DNA of 64,000 nt, taken from contig NC_069135.1 of NCBI RefSeq assembly GCF_026914265.1, forward strand, positions 38,080,946-38,144,945. The letters are read 5' to 3'. The position numbers and the translations under genes are program-made. Positions 1 to 9,312 of the stretch are shown one piece after another (the stretch's first letter is position 1; each line of letters begins with the position of its first letter). This DNA is from Mya arenaria (Eukaryota; Mollusca; Bivalvia; Myida; Myidae). The notes beneath the pieces are model-generated. The model worked only from the letters and a program-made list of their open reading frames with translations, ran no database searches and was not told the origin of the DNA.

Positions 1-170
1 TCCACTTGCACACCAGACCCGCCGTCTATGTCTACCCTTAAGGCGACACCCGTCACTACAGCAAGGCCAACGTCCTCTTACACACCAGACCCAACGTCTA
101 TGTCTACCCTTAAGGCGGCACCCGTCACTACAGCAAGGCCTTCGTCCTCTTGCACACCAGTCCTGTAACT
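1..170. repeat. End of a 72-bp Thr/Pro-encoding minisatellite
   Basis: Just over two 72-bp units; 'tctaccctta' recurs at 31 and 103. It is the same family as the arrays at 14775-18219 and 59271-61066, in the same orientation. As at 61066 and 25867, it ends in 'catat' and passes directly into the 5' flank of a TRIM gene. Confidence 0.85.
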
Positions 171-471
171 CATATACCAGAAAATATCCTCTACATATGA
201 TACTTTTAAATCCACTCTCAGAATAAAAATATCACTTCTGATACTGTAAGTTATATATGTAGTACACCGTAACATATATCTATTTTACTAATTTTTACTC
301 GCACAACCCCTGTCTAAAACAACTTCGGATGTATGTGTGCAGTTTACAAAGTCATTGAATTACGCTGCAAGTTGATCGAGCAGTAGTTTCAATTTAACCA
401 AAAAAACACATTAATATAAACTTAAATATATTCAAAATACACATTAATATCTACACTTAATAGATACTAGT
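171..471. other. AT-rich spacer, cassette 5' flank
   Basis: No gene seen. The sequence matches 25867-26700 and 61067-61850 ('agaaaatatcctc', 'acttctgatactg', 'acaacttcggatgtatgtg'), but about 0.4 kb present in those two copies is missing here between 'cgcacaaccc' and 'aaaacaacttcgg'. Confidence 0.6.
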
Positions 472-1012
472 TTCTCCCACCTCAGATAAGTAGATCCAAA
501 AATTTAACCATGCTAGAATTTTTTATCTAGCCCACGGGCAAAGATAACACAAGAACCCGTACGGAACTCCTTGTTAATGGTCATCACATTGTAATTACCT
601 TCCTTGTTGAATACTGTCGTCTGTGGCATCATAGAAACCTTCTCTTGTGGCAATATTTAGAATGCCAATTAATTATTTCTCGCTTCAAATATTTCTATAA
701 AAAAGTTTTCACGCACCTTTCAAAAAATGCTTCACTCTCCTCAGAACTATTCAAAGACTGATTTGATTATTAACATAAACTGAATCACTGCGCGCATATC
801 CATGACGACCACGAATTATCGGATATCCATACACATTTATTTAATAAAACATAGCTTTTACTTATTTTTGTTTAACTGAGGTGGGAGAATAAGCATCTAC
901 CATAGCCGCTCGTGTCAAGATAGGTTCATCCCACCCCTCGCGCAGGGTGTTCCGGGGAACTCGGTAAACCTCGTTTCCGCAAAACACCCTACGCTCGGGT
1001 CGGGATGAACAT
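472..1012. repeat. Foldback element with terminal 'ttctcccacctcag'
   Basis: A 14-bp inverted repeat, ttctcccacctcag at 472-485 and its complement at 876-889, bounds a non-coding segment. Homology continues to about 1012. The whole piece recurs in inverted orientation at 46738-47251. Within it, 922-1012 forms a GC-rich hairpin (gttcatccc... / ...gggatgaac). No coding potential is seen. Probably a non-autonomous DNA element (MITE-like) of unassigned family. Confidence 0.6.
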
Positions 1013-1082
1013 ATTTTACACTCTCAGAAGATACTTATAATCTTAAACCTTACAAACAACTTCTATAGAAGTATCGGCTTAC

Positions 1083-1970
1083 ACCCGATTGAAAATGTCC
1101 GAGGATTTCCGAATGTCCCGGGATAGGCAATCGTGACTTTTCGGCAGCCTTCTACAAGCTCGGCATATACTTATTTCGTTGCGCATTTCGAGTGTAGAAA
1201 CGCCTACTAAACCAGAAGTCGTAAACTTCTATTGAAATTAATACGGGACACAATCTCGGCATAATTGTGGTTTGGATTTGAAGAACAATAGTGTTAATTA
1301 AGCAAGGTTGTAACAAGGCTTATCATTTGGATATTGTGTAATATGTCAGTGTGACATTAATTGTAATTTGTAGTTTCTTCGTATCAGTACAAAACAATTT
1401 ACTTCCTTGTAACAAAATAAACAAACGTAGCTGAATAAACATATATTTGATATAGTTCGTGAATCTTTTTAAACTCAAGAGAGAAAATGGAATCTAATTT
1501 TGAATCATCAATATCTTCCCATAGATGGTGTTAAGGTTCGAGAGGAACTAGACCTCAGTGTTATTGTTCGTGGAAAGGGGTCAATTCGCTACAAAATAAA
1601 CAGGAAATGTACTTCCTACAACTATTCGGCCATCTCCGGTAAGCTCGGAATAGACAATCGTTACAACTCGGCAGTCTTCGGCAAACTCGGGATCGTGGGA
1701 AGGCCCACTTAACTATTCGAAAAGTTGACACAGGAATTAATTACGGCACATTTAAAAACATTTTTGTGTTTGAAAAGTTATTGAAAATTTAGCACGGTTT
1801 TACTACGCTTATCAGTGTGATATCGTGTTTTATGCCAGTGTTAAGTTGATCGAAATATTGGTTTTCTTCGTATCAGCTCAGTGCAAAATAATTAACTTCC
1901 TAGTTACAAAATAAACAGAAACTGACTGTTTGAACTAGTTTGTGAGTCATTTTTAATCACAAAAGTGAAA
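1083..1970 (+). promoter_or_regulatory. Duplicated 5' region of TRIM gene 1 with decoy start
   Basis: Two promoter-like copies lie in tandem. The upstream copy (about 1370-1531) ends in ATG at 1487 and reads MESNFESSISSHRWC before a stop. The downstream copy (about 1845-1970) leads to the true ATG at 1971. Both share 'tttcttcgtatcag', '(ag)tacaaaa' and 'acaaaataaaca' about 80-130 bp before the ATG; the 'tcagta/tcagtg' step resembles an initiator. Between them lies a 'catctccggtaagctcgg... cggcaaactcgggatcgtgg' block (1631-1707), a diverged form of which also stands at 1096-1171. The same arrangement precedes genes 2 and 5. Transcription start sites are inferred, not shown. Confidence 0.5.
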
Positions 1971-4578
1971 ATGGCATCTAATTTTGAATCATCCATTCAG
2001 AGGGGCTGTGACTTCATCCATGATTTTACCTGCTCTCCTTGTGAAGAGAACGGATTTAACACCGAAGCTCACCATTATTGTACTCAATGCACAAAATATT
2101 ACTGCCAAAACTGTATTTCAAAACATAATGGATTATATCAGAAGCATGCGGTACTCGGACGGAAGGACGTGATGAAATGGGAGGCAGCCCCAGGGGTGGT
2201 GGACGACTTGGAGAGATGCGGGATGCATCCCGGGGAGGCACTGAAGCTGGTATGTGGTGACCATGACCAGCTGTGTTGTCATGTGTGCGTCGCCGTGGAC
2301 CACAGGTATGTTAGAAATATGGCAATTTAAAGGCGCACAACATCAGGATAATGCAAACTATTTTTATATTTTATTTATTATAAAGTTTAACTCATTTGAA
2401 TTTTAAACAAAACAAAGCTTTCGATTTGTGAATATATAAAAATATATATCAACTACAATGTATGTATATGACATTTTTCAATTATTGCTACGTGGCCACA
2501 AATTCCCCAGATTAAAAAGTACAAAATATCATTAATATTTTCTATCCATATACACATCATATGCCTTTTTTGGTTTTGATCGTTTAAATATAAAATGAGT
2601 TAAACATTAGCATGCATTGTTCGCGTCATCCTATATTATGCGCCTTTGCTGTTATTCGTGTGTCGCCGTGGACCACAGGTTTGAAGGAAGAAATCGTCAA
2701 TATAAGGGCGCACAACATAGGTTGATGCAAAAATATTTTATTGTTTCTATAAATTATTATTTGTTACTTATTTGACTGATTGTGTACATTTTACAAAAAG
2801 ATTAGTCTTTGAACATGCAAATGGTGATTTCAATTAATAGCTATGTGGCCACAAATTCTCCAGTTTAAAAAAAAATCACTGAATCTGTACACAAATATTT
2901 TTTTTCGGTTTTGATCAATCAAGTCAAATGAATAAACCATAATAATACATTAAAAATTAAAAGAAAATCATTTTTGCATCAACCTATATAGTGCGCCTTT
3001 AAGACACAAAACGGTAACTAATCTATACGTTATTGCATCAACCTATATTGTGCGCCTTTAAGACACAAAACGGTAACTAATCTATACGTAATTGCGTCAA
3101 CCTATATTGTGCGCCTTTAAAACACAAAACGGTAACTAATCTATACGTAATTGCGTCAAATGTTTAATCATTTTCTATAACATTGTCCCACATAAGCAAG
3201 GTCATATACAGTTTATGCAGATCTGATAACAACTGTTTCACAACTTCTTTGTTTCAGACAATGCTCCAAAATCCATCCCGTTCCAGATGTAGCAAAAGGT
3301 ATTCAGAGAAATATTGATTTTCAACAAATTCCAAAGAAGATAGCTGAACTTGAAAAGCAATTGGAGCTGATGAAAGAAGCAAGAATAAAAAATACGACAT
3401 CTCTGAAAAAGACGCGGACAGCCATTTCTGATGAAATTAAAACCATACGTAAAACGATCAACGGAATTCTTGATAAGATTGAGAAGACAACTTTACAGGA
3501 CTTGGACGGAATGATAGCTAAACTTGAAAAATATATAAAGAAAGATATCGAAACTTGTGATAAAAAGACTATCGAACTGCAAAACATGATTGCCGCTTTT
3601 CAAACCAAAGCAAAATCAAGCGAGTCAAAATCATATATTGCGTACAGAAAGAGCCAGGACATGATTTCTCAAGCAAACGATCATCTTCGTGGCATATCAG
3701 TCATTGAGTGTTACAATGTGACATTCCAAGCCAATTATCTTATCGAAGAACTTTTATCTTCGATAAAGACTTTTGGATCGACGCGAAAAGATTCCCTTTT
3801 CGATCCAAACCACGTATTCAGTGTTGCAGAGTACAAGGAGTACAACGTGAAGATGAGGAACGACAAATGTCAATGTATTATCTGGGGCGTGTGTGAAATG
3901 CCTAGTGGAGATTTTGTCATAGCAGACTTTAACAATTGTAAAGTGAAGCTCCTGGACAAGGAGTACAGGATGCTCGACCGCTGTGATGTCCCGGGGGATT
4001 CATTGGACGTGTGCCACATTGACGGAAATGAAGTGGCCGTTTGTGTTGATAGTGTACTTTATTTCATTAATGCTACGAAAGGGAAATTAATAACTACGAG
4101 GAAGTTAAGCTTCACCCATGCCTGTTATGCCGCAGCTCATCATGGTGGCCAGCTTTACATCTCCTCCTTTACCGCCCTGTACGTCTACACGATGTCGGGA
4201 CAGAAGGTGAAGATGCTGTACGAGGGCAAGTCTTGTGGCACGGTGGGGAAATTTGCCATCAGTAACGACGGGAAGACAATCTACATCACAAACTACAGTA
4301 AACATCAACTGATCACCCTAGACAACAACGGTAACAAGCTGGCCTTACTCACTGACCCTGACATGAAAGGACCTACCGGAGTACACGTGACACCTGCTGG
4401 ACACGTGTTCGTCTGCTGCTGGGACTCCGACACAGTGTTGCAGGTTGACAAAGACGGAAAGAAGAAGTTAGCCACTCTGGCAACTGGCGGATCGCGAAAT
4501 TTATTCTTCAGCAGCCGCACTTCCTCTCTGATTGTTGGTGGAAAAAAAGACACACTTCTTGTTATCAAGTTAAATTAA
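1971..4578 (+). CDS. RING-less TRIM-like protein, gene 1 (B-box x2, coiled coil, propeller)
   Basis: Exons 1971-2305 and 3258-4578 join in phase (cacag|gtatg ... tttcag|aca) to give 551 aa. ATG 1971 is chosen because MASNF...SIQ is shared with genes 2, 3 and 5. Residues 21-59 form an atypical B-box 1 (C21, C24, C37, C40, C45, C48, H52, H59). Residues 83-118 form B-box 2 (C83, H86, C95, H98, C103, C106, H111, and H118 from exon 2). About 135-245 is a Lys/Glu-rich coiled coil, and about 305-551 is an NHL-like beta-propeller with blade-like repeats (GVCEMPSG, ALYVYTMSGQ, GVHVTPAGHVFVC). No RING precedes the B-boxes, so ligase activity is doubtful. Relative to gene 2 it lacks short stretches before FDPNHVFS and before FFSSRTSS. 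The family is probably a cytoplasmic scaffold or recognition protein; the ligand is unknown. Confidence 0.85.
2330..2650. repeat. Intronic MITE-like element, copy 1
   Basis: It starts with 'aaaggcgcacaacatc' and ends with the near-complement 'ctatattatgcgccttt', with AT-rich interior and an internal 'ctacgtggccacaaattccc' motif. The same termini bound copies at 2700-3002, 27955-28270 and 63508-63780, and one end stands at 12604 and 58197. Non-coding. Confidence 0.65.
2655..2680 (+). pseudogene. Copy of the exon 1 tail and splice donor within the intron
   Basis: The bases 'tgtcgccgtggaccacaggt' repeat the end of exon 1 (2288-2307) inside intron 1, between two copies of the MITE-like element. 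This implies that exon tail plus element were duplicated in tandem. The same remnant is in gene 5 at 63463-63483. It could act as a cryptic donor. Confidence 0.7.
2700..3002. repeat. Intronic MITE-like element, copy 2
   Basis: Bounded by 'gggcgcacaacataggttga' and the complement-like 'tcaacctatatagtgcgcc'. Interior matches copy 1 ('ctatgtggccacaaattctc'). Confidence 0.65.
3001..3160. repeat. 59-bp tandem repeat at the end of the MITE-like element
   Basis: Units begin at 3001, 3060 and 3119 ('aagacacaaaacggtaacta'), and each of the first two ends with the element terminus 'cctatattgtgcgccttt'. Gene 5 holds only one unit (63780-63840), so the expansion is private to gene 1. Confidence 0.75.
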
Positions 4579-4917
4579 AACTAAAAACAATGTTTGATTT
4601 GGTACTATCGAACTGGGATCTTTCTTATTGTTGCAAAGTATATTACAGTTTTGTCATATATAATTGTTTTGTTTAGACCGCTGGCTATAAGTTATATGAT
4701 AGAAATCCAAAAGCACCTTGTGAATACTTTTATTTGATCATATTTGGGACAATCTATATCCCACAAACTGTGAAATATTAATATCATACATGTTTTATTT
4801 GATGAATGTAGAATGTTCAATTTTCGTGTGTATATATATATTACCTATTAACAAACATAGAAACGTATTATTTTTATTATGCTATTCGCGTTTTGTATAC
4901 TCATTAAAAGAGAGGCG

Positions 4918-4923
4918 AATAAA
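4918..4923 (+). terminator. Poly(A) signal of TRIM gene 1
   Basis: AATAAA 340 nt after the stop in the context 'gaggcgaataaacg'. Genes 2 (30360), 3 (43560) and 4 (51119) have it in matching context. Confidence 0.6.
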
Positions 4924-5224
4924 CGCTTTATCAAACTCGTTTTTGCATCAATAAATACGTTGGCATTTATAACTTACAGAACACCACCATTTTGATTTAT
5001 TCAAATGGAACGTCATGAAAATTTACTTGCATAATATACACAAAGTCAAGTGAATTGCAATAGAAACATAAAAAACAATCTCATAATTCAATGTCGGTGA
5101 AAGGGTTAACGTGAAACATAATAAAATCATCTTTTAAAGAATGCATACTCGATTTTGAACGTATACTGAAATTAATTTTGAAGGATGGACTTTCAAGAAA
5201 CAAAAAGCAAAACATAAATATTAC
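4924..5224. other. AT-rich 3' flank of gene 1
   Basis: No gene. It matches the 3' flanks of genes 2 and 4 ('cagaacaccaccat', 'gaatgcatactcgattttga'). Confidence 0.6.
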
Positions 5225-6050
5225 GTATAACATCGACAGTCTGTGTAAGAGTCAGACGTACATCTCACGTATAACATCGACAGTCTCGGTTAGATTCAGA
5301 CATACATCTCACGTATAACATCAACTGCCTCGGTTAGATTCAGACATACATCTCACGTATAACATCAACTGCCTCGGTTAGATTCAGCCATACATCTCAC
5401 GTATAACATCAACTGCCTCGGTTAGATTCAGACATACATCTCACGTATAACATCAACTGCCTCGGTTAGATTCAGCCATACATCTCACGTATAACATCGC
5501 CAGTCTCAGTTAGATTTAGACTAACATATCATGTTTTGCATTGACAGTCTTGATTAGACTGAGACTTTCTTCTCAGGTTTAACATCGACAGTCTTGGTTA
5601 GACTGAGACTAACATCTCAGATTTAACATCAACCGTCTCAATTGATATGAGCTTACATCCCACTTATTAGTAAATCATTAACATACCGGTTTGATTGTGA
5701 CTTACATCTAACGTGTAACATCGACAGTCGCCGTAAGATTCAGACGTACATCCCATTTGCACCAAGGTCAGACTCGGTTATATTGAGACTAACATCACAT
5801 TAACACGTATTTTATGGACAGTCTCAGTTAGTTTGAGACCTATTTCCCTTGCTTAATATCGTCAGTCTCGGTTAGATTGAGCCTTTCATCACACATGTAA
5901 TTTTGACAATCTCGGTTAGTTTAAGACTTACATCCCATAATAAACATCGACAGTCTCCGTTGGACTGAAACTTGCATCTATCGTGTTCAGACATCGACAA
6001 TCTCGGTCAGATTGAGACCTTCATTCCACATATAAATCGTCAGTTTTAGC
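5225..6050. repeat. 44-bp minisatellite downstream of TRIM gene 1
   Basis: Units like 'cacgtataacatcaactgcc' followed by 'tcggttagattcagacatac'. Near-identical units start at 5310, 5354 and 5398 (period 44); units further on are more diverged. Many units hold a small inverted pair, gtctc...gagac. Homologous arrays follow genes 2, 3 and 4. Confidence 0.9.
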
Positions 6051-6086
6051 TTGAATGCGACTGCTGATACACAGAAATGGTAGGTG

Positions 6087-6263
6087 CACGATGTAACGCG
6101 AGAGTGTGGTCTTGTGTTGTAGGGGAAACCGGCTTACCCGGGGAAAACCTACTTGTTCGACTTGGTGGCAACATACCAAACTCACATGCGCCTAAGCCGG
6201 GAATCAAACCCGGGTCGCCTTGGTTAGAAGCGAGGGCGCTGACCACTGCGCTAACCGGACAAC
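6087..6263 (-). mobile_element. tRNA-derived SINE
   Basis: Read on the minus strand, the head has an A-box-like 'gttagcgcagtggtcagcgc' and a B box 'gggtttgattcccgg', followed by a non-tRNA body ending near 'accacactctcgcgttacat'. The cassette copy at 52010-52050 keeps 'atggtaggtgca' and then other sequence, marking this as an insertion in copy 1. The family is common in bivalve genomes. Confidence 0.75.
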
Positions 6264-6439
6264 CAAAAACAGAAGCTGGCCAATGGTGCTATAATTTATA
6301 ATCAATTTTTAACATCCACAAAGCTTAGTTGTAAAATTATGTTTAATACGTCTTATGTGTATATATTATTCGTTCTGTACACATAACTTCCCTTGAAATG
6401 ATACCTAATTAATATGTGGTCACCTGGCCGTGATTTCAT

Positions 6440-9312
6440 TAAGGAATACCTGATTTCAGGATGGGACACATGATTTCAGGAAGAAACATTTGATTTCAGA
6501 AAAGGACACCTGATTTCCGGAAGGGACAGGTGATTTCAGGAAGGGAGACCTGATTTCAGGAAAAGACATCTGATTTATAAAGGAGATACTTGCTTTCAGG
6601 AAGGGAGAGATGATTTCAGGAAGGGACACATGATTTCAGGAAGGGACAGGTGATTTCAGGAAGGGTCACATGATTTCAGGAGGAGACACCTCCTTTCGGG
6701 AAGGGACATATTATTTCAGGAAGGGACATATGATTTCAGGAAGGGACACATGATTTCAGGAAGGGACAGGTGATTTCAGTAAGGGACTGGTGATTTCAGT
6801 AAGGGACACATGATTTCAGGAAGGGACAGGTGATTTCAGTAAGGGACAGTTGATTTCAGGAAGGGACACATGATTTCAGGAAGGGACAGGTAATTTCAGC
6901 AAGGGACACATGATTCCATGAAGGGACAGGTGATTTCAGTAAGGGACACATGATTTCAGGAAGGGACAGGTGATTTCAGGAAGGGACAGGTAATTTCAGC
7001 AAGTGACACATGATTCCATGAAGGGACAGGTGATTTCAGTAAGGGACACATGATTTCAGGAAGGGACACATGATTTCAGGAAGGGACAGGTAATTTCAGC
7101 AAGGGACACATGATTCCATGAAGGGACAGGTGATTTCAGTAAGGGACACATGATTCGAGGAAGGGACACATGATTCCATGAAGGAACAGGTGATTTCAGT
7201 AAGGGACACATGATTTCATGAAGGGACACATGATTTCAGAAGGGACAGGTGATTTCAGTAAGGGACAGTTGATTTCAGGAAGGGACACATGATTTCAGGA
7301 AGGGACAGGTGATTTCAGTAAGGGACAGTTGATTTCAGGAAGGGACACATGATTTCAGGAAGGGACAAGTGATTTCATTAAGGGACAGTTGATTTCAGGA
7401 AGGGACAGGTGATTTCAGGAAAGGACAAGTGATTTCAGTAAGGGACACATGATTTCATGATGGGACACATAATTTTAGGAATGAACACCAAATTTCAGAA
7501 AGGGACAAGTGATTTCAGGAATGAACACCTGATTTCAGGAAGAGACAGGTGATTTCAGGAAGGGACAATTGATTACAGGAAAGGACACCTGATTTCAGGA
7601 AGGGACACCTGATTTGAGGATGATAGACCTGCTTTCAGGAAGGGACACCGGATTTCAGGAAGGGACACCTGCTTTCATGTAGGAACATATGATTTAAGGA
7701 ATGGACACATCATTTCAGGAGGGGACAAATTTTTCAATAAGAACCATTTGATGAAGGGACATAAGATTTCAAAAAGGAAAAGATGATTTCAGGAAGGGAC
7801 AAAAAAATCAGGAAGAGACACCTCCTTTCAGAAAGGGACATATTATTTCAGGAAGGAACAGATGATTTCAGGAAGGGACACATGAGTTTAGGAAGAGACA
7901 CATATTTTCAGGAAGGGACAAAAGATTTTAATAAGGGACAGATGATTTCAGAAAGAGATACAAAGTTTCTGGGAGGGACACATGGTTACTGGAGGGGACA
8001 GGTGATTTCAGGAAGGGACATATGATTTCAGGAAGGGACACATGATTTCAGGAAGGGACAAAAAAATTCAGGAAGAGACACCTCCTTTCAGGAAGGGACA
8101 TATTATTTCAGGAAAGGACACATGATTTCAGGAAGGGACACATGAGTTCAGGAAGAGACACATATTTTCAGGAAGGGACACAAGATTGAAATAAGGGACA
8201 CATGATTTCAGAAATGGATACAAAGTTTCTGGGAGGGACACATGGTTACTGGAGGGGACAGGTGATTTCAGGAAGGGACACATGATTTCAGGAAGAGACA
8301 CCTCCTTTCAGGAAGGGACATATTATTTCAGGAAGGGACACATGATTTCATTAAGGGATACATGATTTCAGAAAAGGATGCATAGTTTCAGGAAGGGACA
8401 CATGATTTCAGGAAGGGACAGGTAATTTCATGAAGGGACAGGTGATTTCAGTAAGGAAGGCACAGGTGATTTCAGGAAGGGACAGGTCATTTCAGGAAGG
8501 GACAGGTGATTTCAGGAAAGGACACATGATTTCAGGAAGGAAGGCACAGGTGATTTCAGGTACGGACAGGTGATTTCAGGAAGGGACGGGTGATTTCAAG
8601 AAGGGACAGGTGAATTCAGGAACGGACACATGATTTCAGGAAAAGACCCTCCTTTCAGGAAGGGACATATTATTTCAGGAAGTAACATATGATTTCAGGA
8701 AGAGACAGATTATTTCAGGAAGGGACAGATGGTTTCAGGAAGAGGCACATGATTTCAGGAAGAGACACCTCCTTTCGGTAAGGGACATATTATTTCAGGA
8801 AGGGAAATATGATTTTAGGAAGAGACAGGTGATTTCAGGAAGGGACACATGATTTCAGGAGGCGACACCTCCTTTCAGGAAGGGACATATTATTTCAGGA
8901 AGGGACATATGATTTCAGAAAGGGACAGTTGATTTCAGGAAGATACACCTCCTTTCAGGAAGGGACATATTATTTCAGGAAGGAACAGATGATTTCAAGA
9001 AGGTACACATGTTTTCAGGAAGGGAAAAATGGTTTCAGGAAGAGACACCTTCTTTCAGGAACGGACATATTATTTCAGGAAGGAACAGATGATTTGCGGA
9101 AGGGACACATGATTTCATGAGGGGACGCATTATTTCAGGAAGGGACACATAGTTTCTGGGAAGGACACATGGTTACTGGAAGGACACATGGTTTCAGGAA
9201 GGAACACATGATTTTAGAAACGGACAAATGATTTCAGGAGGGTACACATGCTTTCATGAAGAGACACATGCTTTCAGGAAGAGACACATGATTTTAGGAA
9301 GAGACACATGAT
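6440..9312. repeat. 20-bp minisatellite, about 140 units, with higher-order repeat
   Basis: The unit is 'gatttcaggaagggacacat' with variants (aggtgat, cctcctttc, tattatttc). A 260-bp block of 13 units is repeated: 'aaaaaatcaggaagagacac' near 7801 recurs near 8061. Shorter homologous arrays are at 37780-38112 and 52255-52440. Because 20 is not a multiple of 3, reading frames here rotate and are not genes. Confidence 0.95.

Noticed and set aside
7783-9120. Frames reading FQEGTDDFRKGHMIS
   Set aside because: Product of the 20-bp array; frames rotate every 60 bp and stop soon.
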